NCBI GenBank assembly: GCA_028065135.1
Contig: JAPTWR010000080.1
Span: 1 to 8,348, forward strand
Length of the DNA: 8,348 bases
Source of the DNA: Acidithiobacillus sp.
GTDB taxonomy: Bacteria > Pseudomonadota > Gammaproteobacteria > Acidithiobacillales > Acidithiobacillaceae
Direction: 5' to 3'
Positions 1-5,483 of the stretch are shown piece after piece (the first letter of the stretch is position 1; each line of letters begins with the position of its first letter). The translations under genes were made by a program, and so were the position numbers. A model generated the notes under the pieces. The model saw nothing but the letters and a program-made list of their open reading frames with translations. It made no database searches and was not told the DNA's origin.

Positions 1-947
1 GGCTGGTATTGCTGGTCGGGCACGGCAGCAGCACGGTCAACAACCCTTATGCCACAGGACTGGATTGCGGAGCCTGTGCCGGTCAAACCGGTGAAGTCAG
101 CGCCCGCGCCACCGCGATGTTGCTGAACGATCCCGTCGTACGCGCAGAACTTGCGCAAAAAGGTATTCTCATTCCTGCAGATACCCGGTTTGTAGGGGCC
201 TTGCATGACACCACGGTTGATGAGGTCACCTTGTTCGATATCGATGGATTGATATCGACGCATGCGCAGGACCTGAAACAGCTACAAACGTGGCTCGCGC
301 AAGCTGGGCAACTCACGCGAATGGAACGGGCCAGTTTGCTGGGCATCCCGGATTCTGCCCCGGGGGTTATTGATGCACTGGTTAAAGAACGCAGTCGGGA
401 CTGGTCGCAAGTATTTCCGGAGTGGGGTCTTGCCGGTAATGCGGCCTTTATCGCCGCACCCCGTTCGAGAACCGCCGGTATCGACCTTTCCGGAAGGGCA
501 TTTCTGCACGACTACGAGTGGCGCAAGGATGAAGACTTTGGCGTTTTGGAGCTCATCATGACGGCACCAATGGTGGTCGCCAACTGGATCAATATGCAGT
601 ATTACGGCTCCGTTGTGGACAATCAAAAATTTGGTAGCGGCAATAAAGTACTCCACAACATCGTGGGGGGGTCTATAGGTGTACTGGAAGGAAACGGAGG
701 AGATCTCCGCGTTGGACTTCCTCTGCAGTCACTCCACAACGGTGAACGGTGGGTGCATGAACCCTTACGGTTGAATGTATTTATCGAAGCACCGAAATCT
801 GAAATGGATCGGATCATTGCCAAACACGAACTAGTGCGAGAACTGGTCGAAAACCGATGGTTGTTTCTTTTTCAAATGGACGACGAGCACGGCAGCATTC
901 ACCTACGTAACACGGACAAAAAGTGGCAAAAAGTATCATCAGGATAA
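1..947 (+). CDS. dabA: DabA (DUF2309) inorganic carbon transporter subunit, C-terminal part
   Basis: This is the 3' end of a gene that begins left of the window; the frame is already open at base 3, so the TTG at 9 is not a start. About 314 residues remain of a protein that is usually 800-1100 aa. DabA is the cytoplasmic, beta-carbonic-anhydrase-like zinc subunit that works with the membrane subunit DabB to take up CO2/bicarbonate. The sequence shows VGHGSSTVNNPYATGLDCGAC near the left edge. The His (codon 21-23) and the Cys (codon 66-68) are 15 residues apart, the spacing of the zinc ligands H524 and C539 known for the Halothiobacillus protein. The typical C-terminal blocks follow: RDWSQVFPEWGLAGNAAFI, WINMQYYGSVVDNQKFGSG and GLPLQSLHNG. 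No break is visible. The partner dabB and the other two zinc ligands would lie outside the window. The family assignment is firm; transport activity is inferred from the family. Confidence 0.93.
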   Translation, partial: LVLLVGHGSSTVNNPYATGLDCGACAGQTGEVSARATAMLLNDPVVRAELAQKGILIPADTRFVGALHDTTVDEVTLFDIDGLISTHAQDLKQLQTWLAQAGQLTRMERASLLGIPDSAPGVIDALVKERSRDWSQVFPEWGLAGNAAFIAAPRSRTAGIDLSGRAFLHDYEWRKDEDFGVLELIMTAPMVVANWINMQYYGSVVDNQKFGSGNKVLHNIVGGSIGVLEGNGGDLRVGLPLQSLHNGERWVHEPLRLNVFIEAPKSEMDRIIAKHELVRELVENRWLFLFQMDDEHGSIHLRNTDKKWQKVSSG

Positions 948-1057
948 TGTACATAATGCCTATTTATCGTGGGTAATGGAGTAATGACGACTGTTACAGT
1001 TATACCTCATTATTGCCCATTATTGCGGAATATTCTATTTATGTAGAGGAACAACCG

Positions 1058-1936
1058 ATGCGTAAATTAGAGCATGCAAAATATTCGCGCTTGGAAAACG
1101 CCATCTACAAAGGCTCAAGCGTGGCCCTACTTACCCAGCACGGCAAGGAGAAAGTCGTTACTCCTATACTGACCTCCGTCATTGGTTGCGATGTTGTCCT
1201 GGTGCCGGGTTTTAACACGGATCAACTGGGTAGCTTCACCCGCGACATTCCCCGCGCTGGCACCCAGATCGAGGCGGCGCGGGAAAAGGCGCGCATCGGT
1301 ATGGAGCTAGCGAATTTGCCCTTGGGACTCGCTAGCGAGGGCAGCTTTGGGCCGGACCCATATACCGGAATGTTTCCTTTGAACGTAGAGATGCTCGTCT
1401 GGATCGACGATACTCTGGGGGTCGAAGTAGTCGGTATGGCCTCGGGTAAGACCAACTTTTCTCATCTACTCACCACCGACTGGGAGCAGGCCGAGATCTT
1501 CGCCCGTGCGACAGGTTTTCCCGAACACGGGATCGTAGTGCGCCCGCGCCATGCCGACGACTCCCGCGTCCGCAAAGGGATTGCCGACTGGGTATCGCTG
1601 CGTGAGGCCTTTTTCTGGGCCTGCGGCGTGGCGGACAACGGCTGCGTCTTCCTGGAAACCGACGTGCGTGCCCATATGAACCCCATGCGCATGGAGGTCA
1701 TTGCCCAAGCCTCACATGATCTCACACGCAAGCTTTGCACCCCATGCCCGATCTGCAACACGCCTGGCTTCCAGATCGTGGAGCGCGTCCCCGGTTTGCC
1801 TTGTGAAGATTGCAGCGCCCCGACGCTGGACACCCGGATGGACATCCACCGTTGTGGCAGGTGTGGCCATCAGGTCGCGCTGGAACGCCCGGAGAAAACC
1901 GCTCCAGCAGGTCATTGCGACTGGTGCAACCCATGA
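1058..1936 (+). CDS. DUF6671-type protein with C-terminal double zinc-ribbon
   Basis: A 292-aa protein of unknown biochemical function. I place the start at ATG 1058 because AGAGGA lies 7 nt upstream; the in-frame TTG at 1013 has no ribosome binding site. Residues ~15-215 form one compact domain with VALLTQHGKEKVV, DVVLVPGFNTDQLGSF and a block ending TDVRAHMNPMRM. This pattern matches what I recall of the DUF6671 family. The C-terminal ~65 residues hold four Cys pairs (C230/C233, C249/C252, C266/C269, C287/C290), enough for two zinc ribbons, ending CDWCNP. There is no signal peptide or membrane segment, so the protein is probably cytoplasmic. It lies 110 bp after dabA on the same strand, so co-transcription is possible but not shown. 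Family name moderately sure; function unknown. Confidence 0.75.
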   Translation: MRKLEHAKYSRLENAIYKGSSVALLTQHGKEKVVTPILTSVIGCDVVLVPGFNTDQLGSFTRDIPRAGTQIEAAREKARIGMELANLPLGLASEGSFGPDPYTGMFPLNVEMLVWIDDTLGVEVVGMASGKTNFSHLLTTDWEQAEIFARATGFPEHGIVVRPRHADDSRVRKGIADWVSLREAFFWACGVADNGCVFLETDVRAHMNPMRMEVIAQASHDLTRKLCTPCPICNTPGFQIVERVPGLPCEDCSAPTLDTRMDIHRCGRCGHQVALERPEKTAPAGHCDWCNP

Positions 1937-1993
1937 ATTCCGAAGCGGCATGGCTGCCATGCGACGGCAGCCCGAATTGAGGCGTATCCCATC

Positions 1994-2551
1994 ATGACAA
2001 CGATTACCGAGACGGTGCGAGATGCTCCAGTCACACGTCTGTTTCTTTTTGTTCGGAGAACAGACGACCTTGCCCATGCCTGCCAGCAGGTCGGGGAGTT
2101 TCTTGCGTTTCGTCGTTGTCACAAGAGTGCTTCATTGGCCAATGAATGTTTCTTGGGCGCCTGGGTGGATGAGCACACCGTCACCAGCTTCCCTCAAGAA
2201 TGGGCACGGCCATTATCAGCCACTCAGACTCTTCTCCTGACAATGCGGGAGATTTTTGCTTTGTGGGGCATCTGGTCAGTTGCCTCGATCGAGGCGGTAT
2301 GCCTGGAGACCAATGAGGGGATGGCGCTTTCTCATAACCTACTGCTTGATGCGCTGATTGCACTTACGCAGGGAAACACCGGAACCATTGGCGCTTATTC
2401 ACCGGTCTTCGCGCGTGGCACGCCCATGGAGCAAGTGCATGCAGAGATCAAGCAACTGAATCATCTGTATCCACTTCGGATTGGCGGCCCGATTTATTGC
2501 GACCCGGGTACTGGCAATTTGTCCTTACGGGACAAACTGTTATGTCATTGA
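1994..2551 (+). CDS. Unrecognised 185-aa protein
   Basis: I do not recognise this protein. The frame is uninterrupted, starting at ATG 1994 with a modest GAGG about 11 nt upstream, and begins 57 bp after the DUF6671 gene on the same strand. The product looks soluble, with no signal peptide. It has a hydrophobic central stretch (TQTLLLTMREIFALWGIW, residues ~77-94) and a second one (LLLDALIALTQG). Its C-terminus has Cys and Pro/Gly-rich turns (GGPIYCDPGTGNLSLRDK). The hydrophobic stretches look like buried helices rather than clear membrane spans because acidic and basic residues interrupt them. Codon use resembles the neighbours. Position suggests it could be transcribed with dabA and the DUF6671 gene, but no role can be given. 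It is probably a real gene because the frame is long and the competing frames give no family-like sequence. Confidence 0.6.
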   Translation: MTTITETVRDAPVTRLFLFVRRTDDLAHACQQVGEFLAFRRCHKSASLANECFLGAWVDEHTVTSFPQEWARPLSATQTLLLTMREIFALWGIWSVASIEAVCLETNEGMALSHNLLLDALIALTQGNTGTIGAYSPVFARGTPMEQVHAEIKQLNHLYPLRIGGPIYCDPGTGNLSLRDKLLCH

Positions 2552-2649
2552 GAAAAGACGGCGCACAGATGCACGCCTTCATCCGCGGTCTCGGATTATC
2601 AGAATCGTTGGGTAAACACGGTGAAATCCGACTAGAATGGTTACTCTGA
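2542..2649 (+). CDS. Possible 35-aa small ORF overlapping the previous gene
   Basis: An ATG at 2542 lies inside the last codons of the 185-aa gene in another frame and opens 35 codons to a TGA at 2647-2649. The product begins MSLRKDGAQMHAFIRGL and ends EIRLEWLL; it would be small, mixed in charge and without a membrane span. GGGA lies about 9 nt upstream, and the 10-nt overlap with the preceding stop would allow translational coupling. It ends 50 nt before the pyrC start. I recognise no family. It could equally be a chance ORF or the remnant of a longer gene. Confidence 0.22.
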   Translation: MSLRKDGAQMHAFIRGLGLSESLGKHGEIRLEWLL

Positions 2650-2699
2650 CGCTATGCGACAGGAAGGTGCCATGCGCGAAAAATCAAAAAGGAGAAACG

Positions 2700-3803
2700 A
2701 TGGTATCTAGAGTGGATGGCCCTTCGATACCCGGCCAAGTTGGGCTCGGTGAATCGTCGGCACTGCCGGTGAACCGACTGACCCTCACCCGCCCCGATGA
2801 TTGGCATCTGCATCTTCGGGATGGCGCGATGATGGCCTCGGTGCTCCCTGACACGGCGAGGCGCTTTGCGCGCGGTATGGTTATGCCCAATCTTCAACCC
2901 CCCATCACGACAGTCGATTTAGCACAGGCCTATCGCGACCGTATCCTCGCGGCACTCCCAACGGATATGCGCTTCGAGCCGCTCATGACACTTTATCTCA
3001 CGGACAATATGCCGGCATCCGAGATCGAGAAGGTAAAAAACAGTAGCTTTGTGCAGGCGGTCAAATACTACCCGACCGGCGCGACCACGCATTCGGAGAG
3101 TGGTGTAACCGATTTGAAACGCGTCTATTCAGTGCTCGCGGCGATGGAAAAGCAGGATCTGCCGCTGTTGCTGCACGGCGAAGTGACCGATCCGAGCGTG
3201 GACGTGTTTGACCGTGAGGCAGTGTTCATCGACAGGCACCTCATGCCATTGACGCGCGATTTTCCCGGCCTGCGCATGGTGTTGGAGCACATCACCACAC
3301 GCGCGGCGGTCGAGTTCGTTCGGCAAGCTCCCAACAACATCGCCGCGACGATTACCGCCCACCATCTGCTGTTCAACCGCAATGCGTTATTCGAGGGCGG
3401 GTTACGACCACATCATTACTGCCTGCCGCTCCTGAAGCGCGAGGCGCACCGCGCAGCGCTTGTCGCCGCAGCCACTGGCGGCAACCCAAAGTTTTTTCTC
3501 GGCACCGACAGTGCGCCGCACCCGCGTCAAGCCAAGGAGTCTGCCTGCGGCTGCGCCGGCATCTATACCGCGCACGCTGCAATGGAACTCTATGCCGAGA
3601 TTTTCTGGCGAGCCGGTGCACTCGACCGGCTGGAAGCCTTCGCGAGCTTCCATGGACCCGACTTCTACCGATTGCCGCGCAACCGGGACACTCTCACCCT
3701 GGAGCAGCAGAACTGGATCGTACCCGAGGAACTACGTTTCGGGAAGGAAACAGTCGTGCCGCTACGCGCCGGGGAAACGATGACATGGAGTATGCTGGCC
3801 TGA
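2700..3803 (+). CDS. pyrC: Dihydroorotase (PyrC type)
   Basis: This 367-aa amidohydrolase cyclises N-carbamoyl-L-aspartate to dihydroorotate in pyrimidine synthesis. The start is ATG 2700 with AAGGAG 5 nt upstream; an in-frame ATG at 2637 lacks such a site. Metal ligands are visible as H36 and H38 (DDWHLHLRDG), the Lys that is carboxylated, K122 (VKYYPTGATTHS), H159 (LLLHGEVTD), H197 (LRMVLEHITT) and D270 (FFLGTDSAPHPRQAKE). The spacings between these residues (86, 37, 38 and 73) equal those of E. coli PyrC as I remember them (H17, K103, H140, H178, D251), so the enzyme looks active. The N-terminus is about 19 residues longer than in E. coli. It follows the 185-aa gene after 148 bp. No intrinsic terminator was found before the bioD remnant downstream. 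Confidence 0.95.
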   Translation: MVSRVDGPSIPGQVGLGESSALPVNRLTLTRPDDWHLHLRDGAMMASVLPDTARRFARGMVMPNLQPPITTVDLAQAYRDRILAALPTDMRFEPLMTLYLTDNMPASEIEKVKNSSFVQAVKYYPTGATTHSESGVTDLKRVYSVLAAMEKQDLPLLLHGEVTDPSVDVFDREAVFIDRHLMPLTRDFPGLRMVLEHITTRAAVEFVRQAPNNIAATITAHHLLFNRNALFEGGLRPHHYCLPLLKREAHRAALVAAATGGNPKFFLGTDSAPHPRQAKESACGCAGIYTAHAAMELYAEIFWRAGALDRLEAFASFHGPDFYRLPRNRDTLTLEQQNWIVPEELRFGKETVVPLRAGETMTWSMLA

Positions 3804-3852
3804 GAAAGCATCGTGCCAGTCCGCAAGGTTCCGCTCGTGATATCCCCGGCGG

Positions 3853-3996
3853 GCGCACCCGCAGGCCCCGCTGCACCAGGAGGCGAGTCAGGGTTGCCGC
3901 CACCCAAGTTTTGCCAACACCCGTGTCAGTGCAAGCAGCAAAGAGCCCGCTCAGATCTGCTGTATCCGATTCAGCAATGTGTTGAATGATTTTCAT
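3853..3996 (-). pseudogene. bioD: bioD remnant (dethiobiotin synthetase N-terminus)
   Basis: The ATG at 3996 opens a frame whose residues 15-48 read LSGLFAACTDTGVGKTWVAATLTRLLVQRGLRVRP. This is the first strand, P-loop and first helix of dethiobiotin synthetase, an ATP-dependent enzyme of biotin synthesis; TDTGVGKT is its nucleotide-binding loop. About 48 of the usual ~220 residues remain. After RVRP the expected KPVESG block is absent in all three minus frames, and the frame runs on into the antisense of the pyrC tail with no BioD-like sequence. The gene is therefore truncated at about 3850, some 50 bp from the pyrC stop. Its start overlaps the stop of an upstream gene fragment (ATGA). The product cannot be functional. 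A general P-loop ATPase is an alternative, but TDTGVGKT points to BioD. Confidence 0.75.
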
Positions 3997-4088
3997 AAGC
4001 TTTCCATGGCGTAGTCGATGCTGATTTCTCGGTCGGCCACAGGTCGGAAACGCCGGTTGGTAAAGGCTACATAGTCAGGGTGCCCGTT
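3993..4088 (-). pseudogene. C-terminal fragment of an unidentified gene upstream of bioD
   Basis: On the minus strand an open frame reads GHPDYVAFTNRRFRPV and ends IDYAMESL, then TGA at 3995-3993. That stop overlaps the bioD ATG in the sequence ATGA, a usual sign of native translational coupling. About 30 residues can be assigned. Further upstream the DNA becomes the IS200-like transposase in a different frame, with the join near 4083-4090. I do not recognise the family. It could be the tail of a biotin-operon gene or of an unrelated protein, and it could also be chance coding. Confidence 0.35.
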
Positions 4089-4296
4089 TGCATAGCGCCG
4101 CATACTCCGTCAACAACCGATGCGAACTCTTCCCTTTCAAATATTGAACCGCCTTGGATACCGATATGTTCGGTGGTATCCCTATCAACAGGTGCACGTG
4201 ATCTCGATTGATCGACCCTGCATAGATCACCATCTCCTTACTGCGCGCCATCTCGCGCAGCAACCTTTAACCGGCCTCATACTTTTTTACGGCCAT
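4084..4296 (-). pseudogene. tnpA: IS200/IS605-family TnpA transposase remnant
   Basis: A decayed Y1 (HUH) transposase gene. ATG 4296 has AAGGAG 7 nt upstream and begins MAVKKYEAG, then meets TAA (4269-4267). The same frame continues with RLLREMARSKEMVIYAG, NRDHVHLLIGIPPNISVSKA and VQYLKGKSSHRLLTEYAALC. DHVHLL is the HUH metal-binding motif, and the IPPNISVSKAVQYLKGKSS block is typical of the family. Compared with ~130-150-aa relatives, roughly 35-40 residues are missing between the first nine codons and the RLLREM block. The C-terminus, with the RYWGxHLWARGY-like segment and the catalytic Tyr, is cut off after EYAALCKR. It cannot encode an active enzyme. The remnant sits next to gene fragments and upstream of cbbR, which fits IS-associated rearrangement. 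Confidence 0.8.
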
Positions 4297-4330
4297 GCTT
4301 GCTCTCCTTGTGTCATGGTAGACGATGGTG

Positions 4331-4356
4331 ATTGGAGCAACCTGTTAGGTTCCAAT
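4331..4356. repeat. Imperfect palindrome, likely IS200/IS605 left-end hairpin
   Basis: The + strand reads ATTGG-AGC-AACCT-GTT-AGGTT-CCAAT. Two perfectly paired 5-bp stems are joined by a 3-nt bulge on one side, with a 3-nt loop. Subterminal imperfect hairpins of this form, with a bulge or mismatch, are what the TnpA of IS200/IS605 elements binds. This one lies 35 bp upstream of the tnpA remnant start, the expected place for the left end. A second overlapping inverted repeat, CAATGC (4353-4358) / GCATTG (4366-4371), lies just outside. The matching right end was not found because the other side is truncated. Confidence 0.55.
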
Positions 4357-4380
4357 GCTTGAGTGGCATTGTGGATGATC

Positions 4381-4443
4381 TGTTAATTTATAAAAGTTAA
4401 ATATATTATTACTATTAAAATTTACTATGGTTTACTGTTAACC
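4381..4443 (+). promoter_or_regulatory. AT-rich leader and probable promoter/operator of cbbR
   Basis: These 63 bases are strikingly A+T-rich compared with the GC-rich neighbourhood. They contain TATATT (4402-4407) as a possible -10 box and a partly palindromic element, TTAATTTATAAAAGTTAA (4383-4400, 14 of 18 positions symmetric). TTACT occurs three times (4409, 4422, 4432). LysR-type regulators bind T-N11-A palindromes in such AT-rich leaders and often regulate themselves, so this is a reasonable CbbR operator candidate. No Shine-Dalgarno sequence precedes ATG 4444, so translation may start on a short or leaderless message. No experiment or alignment supports the exact boxes. Confidence 0.35.
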
Positions 4444-5355
4444 ATGTCTATCCGTCATGCCACTTTGCACCAACTCAGGGTCTTCGCTGCCGTAGCGCGG
4501 CACATGAGCTTCGCTCGTGCCGCTGAAGAGTTGCATTTGACGCCACCCGCCCTGTCCATCCAGGTCAGACAACTTGCCGAGGCAGTCGGCCAGCCGCTCT
4601 TTGATCAGATTGGTAAAAAAATCTATCTGACAGCGGCCGGGGAAGCACTGACATCGGCTTGCCAGGATGTTCTGGACCGGCTGGAGTATTTCACCCAGGA
4701 GCTGGCCGCTCTCCAGGGGCTGGAGAAGGGCAGTTTGAGGGTCGCCACGCTTTCTACCGCCAAATACTTTATCCCACGTCTGTTGGGAGGGTTTTGCGCG
4801 GAACATCCCGGTGTCGACACCGCCCTGTTTATTGGTAATCGGGAGACCTTGCTGGAACGGCTCGTGCATAACCAGGACGACCTCTACATCCTCGGTCAGC
4901 CGCCGGAACACATGAATGTCGTCGCGGAAGCTTTCGCCGATAATCCCTTGGTGGTGGTATCCCGGTCAGATCATCCCCTGGCGTCGGAAAAAGACCTCGA
5001 GCCATCACGTCTGCGGGACGTCCCATTTATTTTGCGCGAACGGGGTTCGGGAACACGTCTAGCCGCAGAGAAGTTTTTCGAGCAGCACGGTGTCGCCCTC
5101 AAAACACGTATGGAGTTTGGTAGCAATGAGGCCGTCAAGCAGTCTGTGGCCGGCGGTTTAGGCATTACTGTGCTGTCCGCCAGTACGATCTGTGCAGAAC
5201 TTGCCAGCGGGGAGCTAGCGGTGCTCGACGTACGCGGCTTTCCGCTGGAGCGCAAGTGGTATGCGGTTTACCCGGCGGGGAAGCAGATTTCCCCGATCGT
5301 CAAGGCATTTATGGAGCACTTGTTCGCGGCATCGGCACACAATGAAAGCGGATAG
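4444..5355 (+). CDS. cbbR: LysR-family regulator, CbbR-like
   Basis: A 303-aa LysR-type regulator. Residues ~5-65 form the winged helix-turn-helix: ATLHQLRVFAAVARHMSFAR, then AAEELHLTPPALSIQVRQL, then a wing of GKKIYLTAAGE. The effector-binding domain covers ~97-298 and includes RERGSGTR and GSNEAVKQSVAGGLGITVLS. The N-terminal wording closely matches CbbR, the activator of Calvin-cycle (RuBisCO) genes in autotrophic proteobacteria, which senses metabolites such as RuBP or NADPH. CbbR is normally divergent from a cbb operon, but here the upstream side holds only IS and bioD remnants. dabA, another carbon-acquisition gene, lies 3.5 kb to the left. The start at 4444 fits the family N-terminus although no ribosome binding site is visible. 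LysR identity is certain; the CbbR subtype is likely. Confidence 0.8.
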   Translation: MSIRHATLHQLRVFAAVARHMSFARAAEELHLTPPALSIQVRQLAEAVGQPLFDQIGKKIYLTAAGEALTSACQDVLDRLEYFTQELAALQGLEKGSLRVATLSTAKYFIPRLLGGFCAEHPGVDTALFIGNRETLLERLVHNQDDLYILGQPPEHMNVVAEAFADNPLVVVSRSDHPLASEKDLEPSRLRDVPFILRERGSGTRLAAEKFFEQHGVALKTRMEFGSNEAVKQSVAGGLGITVLSASTICAELASGELAVLDVRGFPLERKWYAVYPAGKQISPIVKAFMEHLFAASAHNESG

Positions 5356-5483
5356 CCATAGAACAAGAAACGACCGCGGTCCGCGACCCGTACCGGCTAG
5401 GCTCAGCTACCGAAGGTTCGTCAGCGTGTCTCTATTTTTTGGGATCCCTTGGGATCATCCACTAGTGTAGGACGGATAAGCGC

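Noticed and set aside
1712..2122. Minus-strand 136-aa open frame spanning the end of the DUF6671 gene and the start of the next
   Set aside because: No ribosome binding site or family-like sequence; it is antisense to the Cys-rich zinc-ribbon region of a recognisable protein.
2519..2534. TGTCC-TTACG-GGACA hairpin at the end of the 185-aa gene as a terminator
   Set aside because: The stem is only five pairs, lies within the coding sequence and has no following T tract.
2608..2638. TTGGGT / TAGAAT promoter for pyrC
   Set aside because: The 19-nt spacer is long and the -35 is a poor match; not strong enough to list.
3848..3880. GCGGG-CGCA-CCCGC hairpin after pyrC as a terminator
   Set aside because: It lacks a T tract on either strand and coincides with the truncated bioD sequence, whose GC-rich codons explain it.
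5430..5475. Cluster of BamHI and SpeI-like sites (GGGATCCC, CCACTAGTG) resembling a cloning-vector polylinker
   Set aside because: The flanks do not match any polylinker I know, and short palindromic sites occur by chance; the surrounding sequence runs naturally into polX.
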